Shown here: positions 53,628-63,553 of the stretch, one piece after another
Layout: every line of letters begins with the position of its first letter
Position numbering within the stretch: position 1 is the first letter of the stretch
Assembly: GCF_002128405.1 (NCBI RefSeq)
Contig: NZ_NETJ01000003.1
Coordinates: 620,001-684,000, forward strand
Source: Gottfriedia solisilvae
Lineage (GTDB): Bacteria; Bacillota; Bacilli; Bacillales; Bacillaceae_G
Direction of reading: 5' to 3'
Length of the DNA: 64,000 nucleotides
Made by a program: the position numbers and the translations under genes
Notes under the pieces: model-generated
The model's input: only the letters and a program-made list of their open reading frames with translations
Database searches by the model: none
Told to the model about the DNA's origin: nothing

Positions 53628-55336
53628 TGTCTTTACATATTAATGGAATCGCAGCTTCAAGTGGTATTGCGATTGCTAAAGCATTTCGCTTAGAAAATCC
53701 TGAATTAAATATCACGAAGAAGCAAATTTCAGATGTTGATGCTGAAATTTCTCGTCTTGATAATGCAATTCAAATTTCTAATACCGAATTAGAGAAAATT
53801 CGTGATCATGCGAATGCTGAACTTGGTGAAGATAAAGCGGCAATTTTTTCTGCTCACATCCTTGTATTAAATGACCCAGAACTTGTTAACCCAGTAAAAG
53901 ACAAAATTAAGTCTGAAAATGTTAATGCAGAATATGCAATGAATGAAGTAGCTTCTATGTTTGTTCAAATGTTTGAAAGCATGGACAATGAATATATGAA
54001 GGAACGCGCAGCTGATATTCGTGACGTAACGAAACGTGTAATGGCACATATTCTTGGCGTTACAATTTCGAATCCTGCGAATATTACTGATGAAGTCATT
54101 ATTATCGCTGAAGATTTAACACCATCTGATACAGCACAATTAAACCGCAAATACGCTTTAGGTTTTACAACTGATATCGGTGGACGTACTTCGCATTCTG
54201 CAATTATGGCTCGTTCACTTGAAATACCTGCTGTTGTAGGTACGAAGGAAGTAACAAGCAAAATTGAAAATGGTGTAATGGTAATCGTTGACGGTTTAGA
54301 CGGTCAAGTGATCGTTGACCCTTCTGAAGAAGAACTTGCTGAATATAAAGCGAAAAAAGAGAAATTCGAACTTCAAAAGCAAGAATGGGCTAAATTGAAA
54401 AACGAACCAACAGTTACAAAAGATGGACATCATGTAGAACTAGTTGCTAATATTGGTACACCAAACGATGTTGAAGGTGTAATCAATAACGGTGGTGAAG
54501 GTGTAGGTTTATATCGTACCGAGTTCCTTTATATGGGACGAGACAATTTCCCGACCGAAGAAGAACAGTTCGAATCGTATAAAACAGTTCTTGAAAGTAT
54601 GGGTGAGAAACCGGTAGTTGTTCGTACATTAGATATCGGTGGAGATAAGGAATTATCTTACTTACACTTACCAAAAGAAATGAATCCATTCCTTGGATAT
54701 CGTGCTATTCGTTTATGCTTAGATCAAAAAGAGATTTTCCGTACACAATTACGTGCATTATTACGTGCAAGTATTTATGGAAACTTAAAAATCATGTTCC
54801 CAATGATCGCAACTCTTGATGAGTTTAGAGCAGCAAAAGCTGTTTTAATAGAAGAAAAAGAAAAGCTTGTCGCTGAAAATGTAAAAGTTTCTGAGACAAT
54901 TGAGATTGGTATGATGGTAGAAATTCCTGCATCTGCTGTATTAGCTGATGTATTTGCTAAAGAAGTAGACTTCTTTAGTATTGGAACAAACGATTTAATC
55001 CAATACACAATGGCAGCAGACCGTATGAACGAACAAGTTTCGTACTTATATCAACCATATAATCCATCTATTTTAAGATTAGTTAAAATGGTAATTGATG
55101 CTGCTAACAAAGAAGGAAAATGGGCAGGAATGTGTGGAGAGATGGCAGGAGACGCTCTTGCAATTCCATTATTAGTTGGACTTGGCTTGCATGAATTCTC
55201 TATGAGTGCAACTTCAATTCTTCCAGCTCGTAGCCAAATGGCAAAATTATCAAAAGCTGACATGGAGAAATTAGCTGAAAAAGCATTATCAATGTCAACT
55301 GCAGAAGAAGTTGTCAAATTAGTAAATGAAATTTAA
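53627..55336 (+). CDS. ptsI: PTS enzyme I (phosphoenolpyruvate-protein phosphotransferase)
   Basis: Transfers phosphate from PEP to HPr. 569 aa. HPr-binding helices in the first 130 residues; phospho-His in [13 protein letters not shown] (about residue 190); PEP-binding C-terminal barrel with [48 protein letters not shown] and the catalytic Cys in [11 protein letters not shown]. Translationally coupled to ptsH (overlap by one base). Confidence 0.98.
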   Translation: MSLHINGIAASSGIAIAKAFRLENPELNITKKQISDVDAEISRLDNAIQISNTELEKIRDHANAELGEDKAAIFSAHILVLNDPELVNPVKDKIKSENVNAEYAMNEVASMFVQMFESMDNEYMKERAADIRDVTKRVMAHILGVTISNPANITDEVIIIAEDLTPSDTAQLNRKYALGFTTDIGGRTSHSAIMARSLEIPAVVGTKEVTSKIENGVMVIVDGLDGQVIVDPSEEELAEYKAKKEKFELQKQEWAKLKNEPTVTKDGHHVELVANIGTPNDVEGVINNGGEGVGLYRTEFLYMGRDNFPTEEEQFESYKTVLESMGEKPVVVRTLDIGGDKELSYLHLPKEMNPFLGYRAIRLCLDQKEIFRTQLRALLRASIYGNLKIMFPMIATLDEFRAAKAVLIEEKEKLVAENVKVSETIEIGMMVEIPASAVLADVFAKEVDFFSIGTNDLIQYTMAADRMNEQVSYLYQPYNPSILRLVKMVIDAANKEGKWAGMCGEMAGDALAIPLLVGLGLHEFSMSATSILPARSQMAKLSKADMEKLAEKALSMSTAEEVVKLVNEI

Positions 55337-55338
55337 TT

Positions 55339-55370
55339 AAAAAACAACAGGGAAGCCTGTTGTTTTTTGT
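55339..55370 (+). terminator. ptsHI terminator
   Basis: AAAACAACAGG / CCTGTTGTTTT perfect stem, 4-nt loop, T6. Confidence 0.9.
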
Positions 55371-55408
55371 TTGCATGTTTTAGATAATTTGCTGATTTTC
55401 TAATAATC

Positions 55409-55440
55409 AAAAAGGACTCTGTTTGAACAGAAGCCTTTCA
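55409..55440 (-). terminator. Nitroreductase gene terminator
   Basis: Minus strand AAAGGCTTCTGT / ACAGAGTCCTTT with mismatches, 4-nt loop and a T5 tail. Confidence 0.75.
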
Positions 55441-55448
55441 TTATTAAA

Positions 55449-56063
55449 TTAAATCCAAATTGACATTTCTTCTGCTGAGAATCGAGACGTTGGATGACCA
55501 GCTACTTTTTCTTTACCGATTGCGATTAACATTGTTGGGATATAACGAGTATCAGTTAGGAAAGCTTTTTTAAATGCATTCTCGTCAAAGCCGCCGATTG
55601 CGCATGTATTCCAACCCTTTGCAGTAGCAGCAAGAATTAATTGCATACCTGCTAATGATGAGTTAAGAATGCCTTGTTCACGATTACGTTGCTCTGTAGA
55701 GTATGCGCCTATAACGTTTGCTTTTAACTTATCTTTCGCTTCCTGTGACATATATCCTGCTTTAACAGCTGGATCAAAAACTGGATCAACATTTTTTGCT
55801 GATTCTGTATCTGCTAATACTGCAATGACACATGACGCATCTTTAATTTGATTTTGATGGTATGCAACAGGTAGTAATTTACCTTGCGCTTCTTCTCCGT
55901 GGAATACAACGAATTTCCAATGTTGTAAATTCCAAGCAGATGGTGCTTTCATTCCAGCATTTAGTAGCTCTGTTATTTCACTCTTGCTAATTTCTGTAGT
56001 TCCATCGAATGCACGAGTAGAATTACGTTTTTGAATCATATCAAAGAATTGCTCATTTTTCAT
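55449..56063 (-). CDS. Nitroreductase family protein
   Basis: 204 aa FMN oxidoreductase. N-terminal RNSTRAFDGTTEISKSEI contains the RRSxRxF-like FMN phosphate site; GMKAPSAWNLQHWKFVV and IGGFDENAFKKAFLT are further family segments. Reduces nitro compounds or quinones with NAD(P)H; natural substrate not known. GGAGG precedes the ATG. Monocistronic and convergent with ptsI. Confidence 0.9.
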   Translation of the reverse strand: MKNEQFFDMIQKRNSTRAFDGTTEISKSEITELLNAGMKAPSAWNLQHWKFVVFHGEEAQGKLLPVAYHQNQIKDASCVIAVLADTESAKNVDPVFDPAVKAGYMSQEAKDKLKANVIGAYSTEQRNREQGILNSSLAGMQLILAATAKGWNTCAIGGFDENAFKKAFLTDTRYIPTMLIAIGKEKVAGHPTSRFSAEEMSIWI

Positions 56064-56326
56064 GTAAGGTTTCCTCCAAAATTTATTATGTATGTTGTAT
56101 CAAAATGTACTTTATTTAATATAGAGACTTACAATATTAGAGTCAACAAATACGCTCTGAATTACTCTAGAAATTGTATTTGATGCCTAAACAGTTTTAT
56201 TTTTTAATGTAAAGTTTAACATTAAATGGTTTTGTAAAATGATGACAACTTTAAAATGTTTCAGCTTTTGTATTCACTAAATTTATGTTAGTTTTATGAA
56301 AGGAATAGAAAAAGGAGAGATATGAA

Positions 56327-57217
56327 ATGAAACTAAATGATCTTCATATAGGCTTTATTGGAATTGGTGTAATGGGGAAAAGTATGGCAAAACATTTAAT
56401 CAATGCTGGAGCTACTTTACATATTTATAATCGAACAAAAGAAAAGGCAATGGAATTAATAGAATTAGGTGCAAAGTGGTACGAAACGCCTAAAGAATTA
56501 GCTCCTAACTGTGATGTTATTTGTACGATGGTCGGGTACCCTGCAGATTTGGAAGAAGTTGTTTTTGGAGAAAATGGTTTTATTCAATCAGCGAAGCCAG
56601 GAACGACGTTAATCGACTTTACAACTTCAACACCTACATTAGCTAAAAAGATTGAAGAAGAAGCAATTACAAGAGGAATGAAGTCATTGGATGCTCCAGT
56701 ATCTGGTGGGGATTTAGGAGCAAGAGAAGCAAAATTAGCGATCATGGTTGGTGGTGAAAAAGCAACCTTTGATGAAATGATTCACATTTTTAATGTACTT
56801 GGACAAAATATTGTATATCAAGGTAAGTCTGGAAGCGGACAGCATGTTAAGATGTGTAATCAAATCGCGATTGCTTCAGGTATGCTCGGAGTATGTGAAG
56901 CACTAGCCTATTCAAAAGCTGCTGGGTTAGATGGAGAAAAAGTATTAAGTAGTATTTCTACAGGTGCAGCAGGAAGCTGGTCTTTAAGTAATTTAGCTCC
57001 ACGCGTATTAAAAGGAGATTTTGAACCAGGCTTTTATATTAAACATTTTATAAAAGATATGGGGATCGCAATTGATGAAGCAGAAAAAATGAAATTGAAT
57101 CTTCCAGGACTTTTACTTGCTAAAAGTTGCTATGAAGAACTTTCTAAAAAAGGGCTTGATGAAAAAGGAACTCAGGCATTGTATATGCTATACGACCCAT
57201 CACATCACGTTCAATAA
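56327..57217 (+). CDS. Beta-hydroxyacid dehydrogenase (YkwC-like, 3-hydroxyisobutyrate dehydrogenase family)
   Basis: 296 aa, NAD(P)-dependent. IGFIGIGVMGKSMAKHLINAG is the GxGxxG cofactor site; TMVGYP; DFTTSTPTLAKKIEE; substrate motif DAPVSGGDLGAREA; catalytic Lys in GSGQHVKMCNQ. Very similar in motif order to B. subtilis YkwC, whose substrate is not established. AAAGGAGAG precedes the ATG. The RDD gene follows after 23 bp. Confidence 0.9.
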   Translation: MKLNDLHIGFIGIGVMGKSMAKHLINAGATLHIYNRTKEKAMELIELGAKWYETPKELAPNCDVICTMVGYPADLEEVVFGENGFIQSAKPGTTLIDFTTSTPTLAKKIEEEAITRGMKSLDAPVSGGDLGAREAKLAIMVGGEKATFDEMIHIFNVLGQNIVYQGKSGSGQHVKMCNQIAIASGMLGVCEALAYSKAAGLDGEKVLSSISTGAAGSWSLSNLAPRVLKGDFEPGFYIKHFIKDMGIAIDEAEKMKLNLPGLLLAKSCYEELSKKGLDEKGTQALYMLYDPSHHVQ

Positions 57218-57240
57218 TTTTTACGAATTGAGGTTTACAA

Positions 57241-57690
57241 GTGAAGAATTTTCAACTGGCAAAGTTTTATCAAAGATTAAGTGCGTTTATTTTAGATACA
57301 TTTATAGTCTCTATCTTATATGGAATCATTATCGCATTAATTACAATGAAACCGGCCAATATTTTAAATAGATTTAACGCTACTTCAGGAAATTCAACAA
57401 TTGATATTTTCATTATTATGATGTTGATGATCGTATTGTTAGTGATCATTCCAAAGTTTAATAAAGGAATGACATTCGGACAAAGATTCTTGGGTATAAA
57501 AATGATAAAAGATAATTATGAAGAAACAAATATTGGGATATTTTTACTTCGTTTCATTTTTATCTTTGCGTTCTCAGTGGCATTTTTAGGGATACCATTA
57601 CTTGTAAATGTGTATTTAATGTTATTTAGAAGAGACCATAAAACCATCCAAGACTTGTTATTCAAAACTAGTGTCATTCAAACTAAATAA
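57241..57690 (+). CDS. RDD family membrane protein
   Basis: 149 aa with about three hydrophobic helices. RDD-like features: FYQRLSAFILDTFIVSILY (Arg then Asp in the first helix), GMTFGQRFLGIKMIK, and FRRDHKTIQDLLFKTSVI. Some RDD proteins are Na+/H+ antiporters, but most are uncharacterised. GTG start after GAGGT. Probably cotranscribed with the YkwC-like gene. Confidence 0.87.
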   Translation: MKNFQLAKFYQRLSAFILDTFIVSILYGIIIALITMKPANILNRFNATSGNSTIDIFIIMMLMIVLLVIIPKFNKGMTFGQRFLGIKMIKDNYEETNIGIFLLRFIFIFAFSVAFLGIPLLVNVYLMLFRRDHKTIQDLLFKTSVIQTK

Positions 57691-57717
57691 AGAGTACCAA
57701 AATATAACTAAATTAAG

Positions 57718-57760
57718 AAAAAAGAGGAACAAATCGTATATGATTTGTTCCTCTTTTTTT
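57718..57760 (+). terminator. Terminator after the RDD gene
   Basis: AAAAGAGGAACAAATC / GATTTGTTCCTCTTTT perfect stem, 6-nt loop, T7. Confidence 0.92.
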
Positions 57761-57827
57761 GCTTTTTTATAAATGTGGTTGTATTAAAAAGATCTCATAG
57801 GATCCTCATTTTAACACAAAAGATTGT

Positions 57828-57861
57828 AACGGAAAGTGAGCATTCTGAAGTGGAAATCAAC
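57828..57861 (+). repeat. Dispersed structured repeat, copy D (3' remnant)
   Basis: Only the end of the element remains: ACGGAAAGTGAGCA, then TGAAGTGGAAATCAAC, matching the 3' 34 bases of copy C with a few changes. The 5' part is missing. Confidence 0.65.
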
Positions 57862-57890
57862 GCGTACTATTATTTTATAAATGTATAGAG

Positions 57891-57930
57891 AAAAGGGGCT
57901 TTCTTAGTTAAATTGACTTATGAGAGCCCC
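57891..57930 (-). terminator. patA terminator
   Basis: Minus strand GGGGCTCTC / GAAAGCCCC stem across a ~20-nt loop, T4 tail. The loop carries TCATAAGTCA, also found in the terminator at 63.75 kb. Confidence 0.75.
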
Positions 57931-57962
57931 TAATCAAACTATATTGATATTTTAGTGAAACA

Positions 57963-59120
57963 CTATCTTAAAGTAGTTATAAATGCCTCTAAACGATCAC
58001 ATGCTAGTTTTAATTGTTCCATTGAATATGCATATGACAAGCGAATAAAAGAATCACCATATTCAGAGAATGCTTCCCCAGGAATGACAGCTAAATTTTG
58101 CTGTTCTACTAGTTTTAGTGCAAATTCCATGGAAGGAATATTAAATTCCTTAATTGATGGAAATAAATAAAATGCACCGCCAGGCTTAATACAAGGTAAA
58201 CCCATTTGTTGTAATCGATCTAACATATAATCTCTTCTATTTTGATATTCCTTTGCCATTTCAATAGGGGAATCAATACACTCGGTTAATGCACTAATTG
58301 CTGCAAATTGAGAGATTGATGTAGCGCATGATACATTATATTGATGAACCTTTAATATTTCTTGTGCTAAATAAGAAGGTGCGAATAAGAATCCAATTCT
58401 CCAACCGGTCATAGAGTGAGATTTACTCAATCCATTTATAACGATAGTTTTATCTCGCATTCCAGGAAAACTAGCAATTGATTGATGAACTGAATCAAAT
58501 GTCAGCTCACTATAAATTTCATCAGATAGAATGAAAATTTCTTTTTTAGAAAGATAGGATGCTAAATTTTCAAGTTCTTCCTTTGTTAACGTTACACCTG
58601 TTGGGTTATTTGGGTAAGGTAAAACGATACATCTAGTATTTTTATTAATATATTGTTCTAAAAGTTCGGGTGTAATTTTAAACCCATGATCTGAAGTGTC
58701 AACAAATACTGGTTTTGCGCCACAAGTCGTAATAATTGGTGCATAACCAGGGTAGATTGGAGCTGGTAAAATAACTTCACAGCCCTCGGTTAAGATCGTA
58801 CGAATTGCAACATCAAGAGCTTGACTTGCCCCAACAGTTACGATTACTTCGCTGGATGAATCGTATGTTAGCCCATATTTTTGCTTAACATAATTTGAAG
58901 CTGCATCTCTAAGTACAGGTAAACCAGCGTTAGGTGTATAAACTGTTTGATTAGACGAAATGGCTTCAATTGCTGCTTGTTTGATTGGCTCAGGTGTTTG
59001 AAAATCTGGTTGACCTAATGTTAATGCAATGACATTTTCATATTTTTCAATTTGTTGGGCAAATTTTCTAATACCAGAGATTTGTATTTGCTGTACATTA
59101 TCGTTAATAAAACTTTTCAT
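57963..59120 (-). CDS. patA: PatA-type class I aminotransferase
   Basis: 385 aa PLP enzyme. ALTLGQPDFQTPEPI, YTPNAGLPVLRDA, VGASQALDVAIRTIL, PYPNNPTGV (PLP and substrate contacts), and the PLP-binding Lys in NGLSKSHSMTGWRIGF. B. subtilis PatA acts on aromatic and lysine-pathway substrates (N-acetyl-LL-diaminopimelate among them). Lengths agree. AGAGGGAT precedes the ATG. No dapD-type neighbours here. Confidence 0.88.
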   Translation of the reverse strand: MKSFINDNVQQIQISGIRKFAQQIEKYENVIALTLGQPDFQTPEPIKQAAIEAISSNQTVYTPNAGLPVLRDAASNYVKQKYGLTYDSSSEVIVTVGASQALDVAIRTILTEGCEVILPAPIYPGYAPIITTCGAKPVFVDTSDHGFKITPELLEQYINKNTRCIVLPYPNNPTGVTLTKEELENLASYLSKKEIFILSDEIYSELTFDSVHQSIASFPGMRDKTIVINGLSKSHSMTGWRIGFLFAPSYLAQEILKVHQYNVSCATSISQFAAISALTECIDSPIEMAKEYQNRRDYMLDRLQQMGLPCIKPGGAFYLFPSIKEFNIPSMEFALKLVEQQNLAVIPGEAFSEYGDSFIRLSYAYSMEQLKLACDRLEAFITTLR

Positions 59121-59276
59121 ATTAAATCCCTCTACTCATATTGTTTTATATTAAAATAAATCATGCGATTGATAATATCAATGAAATTTCCTTCATTTTA
59201 CCATATAATGTTTAAAAGTATGTCTGTTTATGTAATTATGTCGTTTGATTGATTCGTTAAAAGAAGGTGCTTACAA

Positions 59277-60221
59277 ATGCTACAAATTATTGGAATGAAT
59301 AAAAATAAAGTAATAGAAAGAAATATTTCACTAGAAGAAGCTAAATCTTCAAAATATACATGGTTTTGGGTGGATATGAACGAGCCAACCCAGGAAGAGA
59401 TTCAATTACTAACAACTGAATTTAAATTTCATCAACTGGCAATTGAAGATTGTTTGGAGTATGTTCAAAGACCAAAGCTAGATTATTATGAAGGATATCA
59501 TTTTTTAATCTTACATGAGTTACAAAAGTTAGACTTGGAAGAAACTGAAATTGATATATTTGTTAGTGATCATTTTGTTGTCACATTTCATATGCATCGA
59601 AGTCCGATTATTTCTCAAGTTTTAGAAAATGTACATACAGATCGCAGAGCCACAAAAAGTCCATTACATTTAACACATCGAATAATTGATGAATTAGTAG
59701 ATAGTTACTTCCCGCTAATGTATCGTTTAGAGGATGAATTAGCCGATTTAGAAGTCGATCAAATGAAAAAACAAGTACATAATGCAGTTGAGCGTTTATA
59801 TGATATTCGAACAGATTTATCCAAACTAAGAAGAACAATTTTACCAACAAGAGACTTATTATACCGAATATTAAATTCAAACCGTTTTAAAGATATTTCA
59901 GAACATCGTATTTATTTTGAAGATATCCATGATCATTTAATGAAACTATCTGATATGATTGAAGCAAATCGTGATTTAGCATCCGATATTCGTGAAAGCT
60001 ATTTTTCACTAAGTTCAGAAAAAATGAATGGAATTATGAAGACTCTTACGATCATTTCTTCATTCTTCTTACCATTAACTTTTATTGTAGGTTTATACGG
60101 AATGAATTTCCATTATATGCCTGAACTGACTTGGAAATATGGATATTTATTTGTATTAGTGATTATGGGATTTGTGACTCTACTAATGTACATATTTTTT
60201 AAAAGAAAAGGTTGGTTTTAA
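59277..60221 (+). CDS. corA: CorA family magnesium/cobalt transporter
   Basis: 314 aa. Large cytoplasmic N-terminal domain with long helices (VDQMKKQVHNAVERLYDIRTD, split), then two membrane helices near the C-terminus separated by YGMNFHYMPEL, the selectivity GMN motif. Basic tail KRKGWF. AGAAGGTGC precedes the ATG. Single gene with terminator; no M-box leader is seen upstream. Confidence 0.93.
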   Translation: MLQIIGMNKNKVIERNISLEEAKSSKYTWFWVDMNEPTQEEIQLLTTEFKFHQLAIEDCLEYVQRPKLDYYEGYHFLILHELQKLDLEETEIDIFVSDHFVVTFHMHRSPIISQVLENVHTDRRATKSPLHLTHRIIDELVDSYFPLMYRLEDELADLEVDQMKKQVHNAVERLYDIRTDLSKLRRTILPTRDLLYRILNSNRFKDISEHRIYFEDIHDHLMKLSDMIEANRDLASDIRESYFSLSSEKMNGIMKTLTIISSFFLPLTFIVGLYGMNFHYMPELTWKYGYLFVLVIMGFVTLLMYIFFKRKGWF

Positions 60222-60254
60222 GTCGCCGAGTGGGGATACTTGGCGACTTTTCTT
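60221..60254 (+). terminator. corA terminator
   Basis: AAGTCGCCGAG / CTTGGCGACTT stem, 8-nt loop, T-rich tail. It starts at the last base of the corA stop codon. Confidence 0.87.
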
Positions 60255-60387
60255 ATATTTTAGGAAACTTTGTAGGAATGTGGCATTCTATGTAGAAATC
60301 TTTTTTTGAATTATTTGTATTAATAATTAGAAGATTAAATAACTATGATATAATTTGTTGAAAGAAGGGTTATGGAGGTCACGGAAC

Positions 60388-61698
60388 ATGCTGCAATTAA
60401 AAGATTTATTAATACAATTTGCAATCATCATCATTCCGGTCTTTTTATATGAAATGTTCTGGTTAAGTAGATATCACAATACTAGTCCGAAACAAAATAG
60501 ATTACTAGTAGGATTATTATCCCTTTTAAATATTTTTATTTGTTTACTCTATCCAATTCAAATTAGTGATAATATGGCAATTACATTTAGTATTTTATTA
60601 ATGTACTCAGCTATATTATATGGTGGTAGAGTAATTGGAATCATCGTTATATTTGCTAAACCTTTATTCATGTACTTGTTATATGATATCTCAGTATTGA
60701 AATGCTTTCCGTTTGAACTCATTTCATGTATTTTACCATTGATTGTATCTCCACAATGGGTTAGTTTTTCAAGACGTAAAAAATTTGCTTTAAGTATACT
60801 GATGCCTATTTTATATGCAATCTGTATTATTTGTTTGTTGTATTATGAAGCTACTGTTAATGGGGTAAAAGAATATCAATCTGAACAAACAATCCTTTCA
60901 GTTTGTATATTTTTTACAGTTTTAACGATTACGATGTTATTCCATGTGTATCTAAGAGAGTTTTTATTTGAAAACGCAGAAATTCGAGTTCAAATGCAAA
61001 AATCTGAGAAATTAAATATGGTAAGTGAACTTGCGGCTAGTGTAGCACATGAGGTTCGAAACCCATTAACAGTTGTAAGAGGGTTTATACAATTAATTGA
61101 AAATCAAGAGAGTGGCACAAATAGAGAATATATGAAGCTAGTCTTAACAGAATTAGACCGAGCAGAAAATATTATTTCCGATTATTTAAATCTTGCAAGA
61201 CCTCAAATCGAAGAGAAAAAAATTATAAACATGACTGAGCAGCTAAATGAAGTGACAACCTTAATGTCGACATATGCTTCACTACAAGGTGCATTTCTAC
61301 AAGTGAATGTGACAGAAAAAATGTTTACGATTGGTGATAGAGCAAAGATTAAACAAGCCATTATTAATATATTAAAAAATGGTGTAGAAGCAATAAAGGA
61401 AACAAAAGGATATATTAAAATTGAAGCAAACATAGAAAAAATGAGAGATCGTGAATATATCCGGATTGTAGTAAAAGATAATGGAGTTGGAATGTCGAGA
61501 GGACAATTAGATCGACTAGGACAACCATTTTACTCATTAAAAGAAAAAGGAACAGGTCTAGGCTTAATGGTAACCTTCAGTATCATAGAAGCACATAAAG
61601 GTACAATAGAATATTTGAGTGAAGAAGGAAAAGGTACAGAAGTACATATTTTATTACCAGCCTATCATATGGAAGAAGAAAATACTGAGGAATTATAG
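60388..61698 (+). CDS. Membrane sensor histidine kinase, KinB-like
   Basis: 436 aa. Six hydrophobic helices in the first ~185 residues with almost no outer loops, a KinB-type sensor. HisKA with the phospho-His in AASVAHEVRNPLTVVRGFIQL. HATPase boxes ILKNGVEA, VKDNGVGM and GTGLGLMV. In B. subtilis KinB feeds the Spo0A phosphorelay. I start at ATG 60388 after GGAGG. No response regulator neighbours it. The H-box is nearly the same as in the soluble PAS kinase at 39.5 kb. Confidence 0.88.
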   Translation: MLQLKDLLIQFAIIIIPVFLYEMFWLSRYHNTSPKQNRLLVGLLSLLNIFICLLYPIQISDNMAITFSILLMYSAILYGGRVIGIIVIFAKPLFMYLLYDISVLKCFPFELISCILPLIVSPQWVSFSRRKKFALSILMPILYAICIICLLYYEATVNGVKEYQSEQTILSVCIFFTVLTITMLFHVYLREFLFENAEIRVQMQKSEKLNMVSELAASVAHEVRNPLTVVRGFIQLIENQESGTNREYMKLVLTELDRAENIISDYLNLARPQIEEKKIINMTEQLNEVTTLMSTYASLQGAFLQVNVTEKMFTIGDRAKIKQAIINILKNGVEAIKETKGYIKIEANIEKMRDREYIRIVVKDNGVGMSRGQLDRLGQPFYSLKEKGTGLGLMVTFSIIEAHKGTIEYLSEEGKGTEVHILLPAYHMEEENTEEL

Positions 61699-61781
61699 AG
61701 AAGGGAGTCCTTCTCTCAGTGTGTAAACTAAGTACAAAATTTAGAACACGTGTCTGAGAGTAGGAAACCCTTCTCTTTTTT
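61697..61781 (+). terminator. Extended terminator of the KinB-like gene
   Basis: Outer stem AGAGAAGGG / CCCTTCTCT. Within it TCCT/AGGA, CTCTCAG/CTGAGAG, GTGT/ACAC and CTAA/TTAG pair in order, giving one ~85-nt imperfect hairpin that ends in T6. The first stem bases are in the kinase stop codon. Confidence 0.8.
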
Positions 61782-61783
61782 AT

Positions 61784-63067
61784 TTATTTAATTGCTTTTG
61801 GTTTTATAAAAAAGGATTTTAAAGAGCTTTTCCAATCTTTTTCTTTCGAAGCAGCTACCATTTTTTTAGTTTCTTGCATTTCTCTAATCATTCTCATTAA
61901 CTGTGCATCACGGCTAACTTCTCTTACTTGTATCTCCTCAAACATTTGTTCAAGTTTTTCATCTTTTTCTTCAATAACCGATGCCAGCTCTTGAAGTTCT
62001 TCGCTTTTTTCTTCTACAGAATGCAGTATCTTTTCAAGTTTTTGATCTTTCAAGAGATTTTGTTGAATTAACGTTTGATTTTGCTGCAAAATTAACTCAT
62101 TTTGATTGGCTAAATTTGATATTTGGGACATGAATTCTTCAAACATAATTTGATTAGAGTCAGGTGCTGCATGTAAGTCAACTAATTTATGCGAATTTGC
62201 ATGTACATCAATTTGTTCTAATTCCGTCTTGTTCATTGCAGTATGAAATGATTGATCTACCGTTTCATTATGATTAGTATCGTACTCACTAGTTATATCT
62301 AATTGCTCTATTGAATTCTGTAACTGTTCCTGTTGAAGTTCTATTTGTTCAACTAGAATATTCGAAGACATTTGATGAACAACTTCTTTATTGATTGAAG
62401 AAACCGAAACAATTTGCTGGGAAACTTCTTCACTAGTTTTAGAAGCTTCTATATCTGCAACAAGTTCACCATGATTAGAAGATAGGTCGAATTGATCAGT
62501 GGATTCAAAATGATTCGAATGAACCTCGTTTTGAACAGCGGTGACATGAATGTTTGATGATTCTTCAAGTTGATCATTCCTATCAACAATTTTTAGATGA
62601 TCCCCGATATGATCAGCTTCAACTTTGATATTATGTAAAGAATGGTCAATTGAATTAGTGGATTCATTATTGTTTAAAGAAGCTTCAGTCATGCTAACGA
62701 CTTCATTTGTATATGTGGATTCATCAATTTGACCAGAAAGATCAATATTATTTGATGCTGTTTCGATTTGAACAACGCCTTCAATAGATTGCTGAGTTGA
62801 AGGACCTACTTCATCCTCCATTAATTCTGCATTTTGTAGGTGATTTTCTAAACCATTTTGTACGGCCAAAGGAAGATTTTGATGTTTGCTATAATTCTCT
62901 AGTACTAATTGAATCAGTTTGACGTCTTGTTCTGAGTACATACGTGTATTCTGATTTTTAGTAAACTGATAAGCTTCTTTTTCTAATTGTTTACTAATTT
63001 CCCTCACTAGAGATTTACCAATTTTTAGCTTTTTAGAAATGTCCTTACTTGTTAAAATTACTGACAT
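61784..63067 (-). CDS. MerR-like HTH protein with DUF3967 and long acidic linker
   Basis: 427 aa. N-terminus (about 1-60) is MerR-like: LTSKDISKKLKIGKSLVREISKQ, then a wing with MYSEQDVKLIQ. Residues about 75-305 are low-complexity, rich in Asp, Glu, Asn, Gln, Ser and His. The C-terminal ~115 residues are a heptad coiled coil with VREVSRDAQLMRMIREMQE, the DUF3967 type, and a basic tail. Architecture resembles RacA-like DNA anchoring proteins. Relatives occur on chromosomes, plasmids and phages. CAGGAGG precedes the ATG. Confidence 0.78.
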   Translation of the reverse strand: MSVILTSKDISKKLKIGKSLVREISKQLEKEAYQFTKNQNTRMYSEQDVKLIQLVLENYSKHQNLPLAVQNGLENHLQNAELMEDEVGPSTQQSIEGVVQIETASNNIDLSGQIDESTYTNEVVSMTEASLNNNESTNSIDHSLHNIKVEADHIGDHLKIVDRNDQLEESSNIHVTAVQNEVHSNHFESTDQFDLSSNHGELVADIEASKTSEEVSQQIVSVSSINKEVVHQMSSNILVEQIELQQEQLQNSIEQLDITSEYDTNHNETVDQSFHTAMNKTELEQIDVHANSHKLVDLHAAPDSNQIMFEEFMSQISNLANQNELILQQNQTLIQQNLLKDQKLEKILHSVEEKSEELQELASVIEEKDEKLEQMFEEIQVREVSRDAQLMRMIREMQETKKMVAASKEKDWKSSLKSFFIKPKAIK

Positions 63068-63553
63068 TTGTAATCCTCCTGAAAAATATGTGTTTTAAGA
63101 AGATTCAATAAACAGTCAAAATTTTCCTACTAATCCGTTTTAAAATAATTCTACAATCTTTAACAAAGTATTAACGTTTCTTAAAATTTGAATCAGTAAA
63201 TGGTGAAAAAAAGAGAATATTAGAATGAAAATTAAAAAATACTAGGTTCAAAAGAAGGATGACACGAATATTATTCATATTTTTAAAGAGAAATCTGGCA
63301 TGCTAAATAAAAAAAGATAGTTGAAAGTAAAACTATTTTCGTTGATGCTGATTTCTAAACGATTACTTTGGTTAAACTCTTAGACCATCCTTTTGACCTT
63401 TTGTGGATGAAAATGATTTGATTATTTAAAAATAATAGCGGAGTTGTCCTAGATTAGATATAAAATTGAGACTTTAAACAGATAGTGTTATTGCTTTTTT
63501 AAGACTTGTTATTTAGACAGTATTTTATGAGTGCACTTAAGATAAAGAATGAG
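63068..63553. other. Intergenic region upstream of the DUF3967 gene
   Basis: AT-rich, ~490 bp. It should contain the minus-strand promoter near 63100-63160. No other gene or RNA is supported. Confidence 0.4.
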
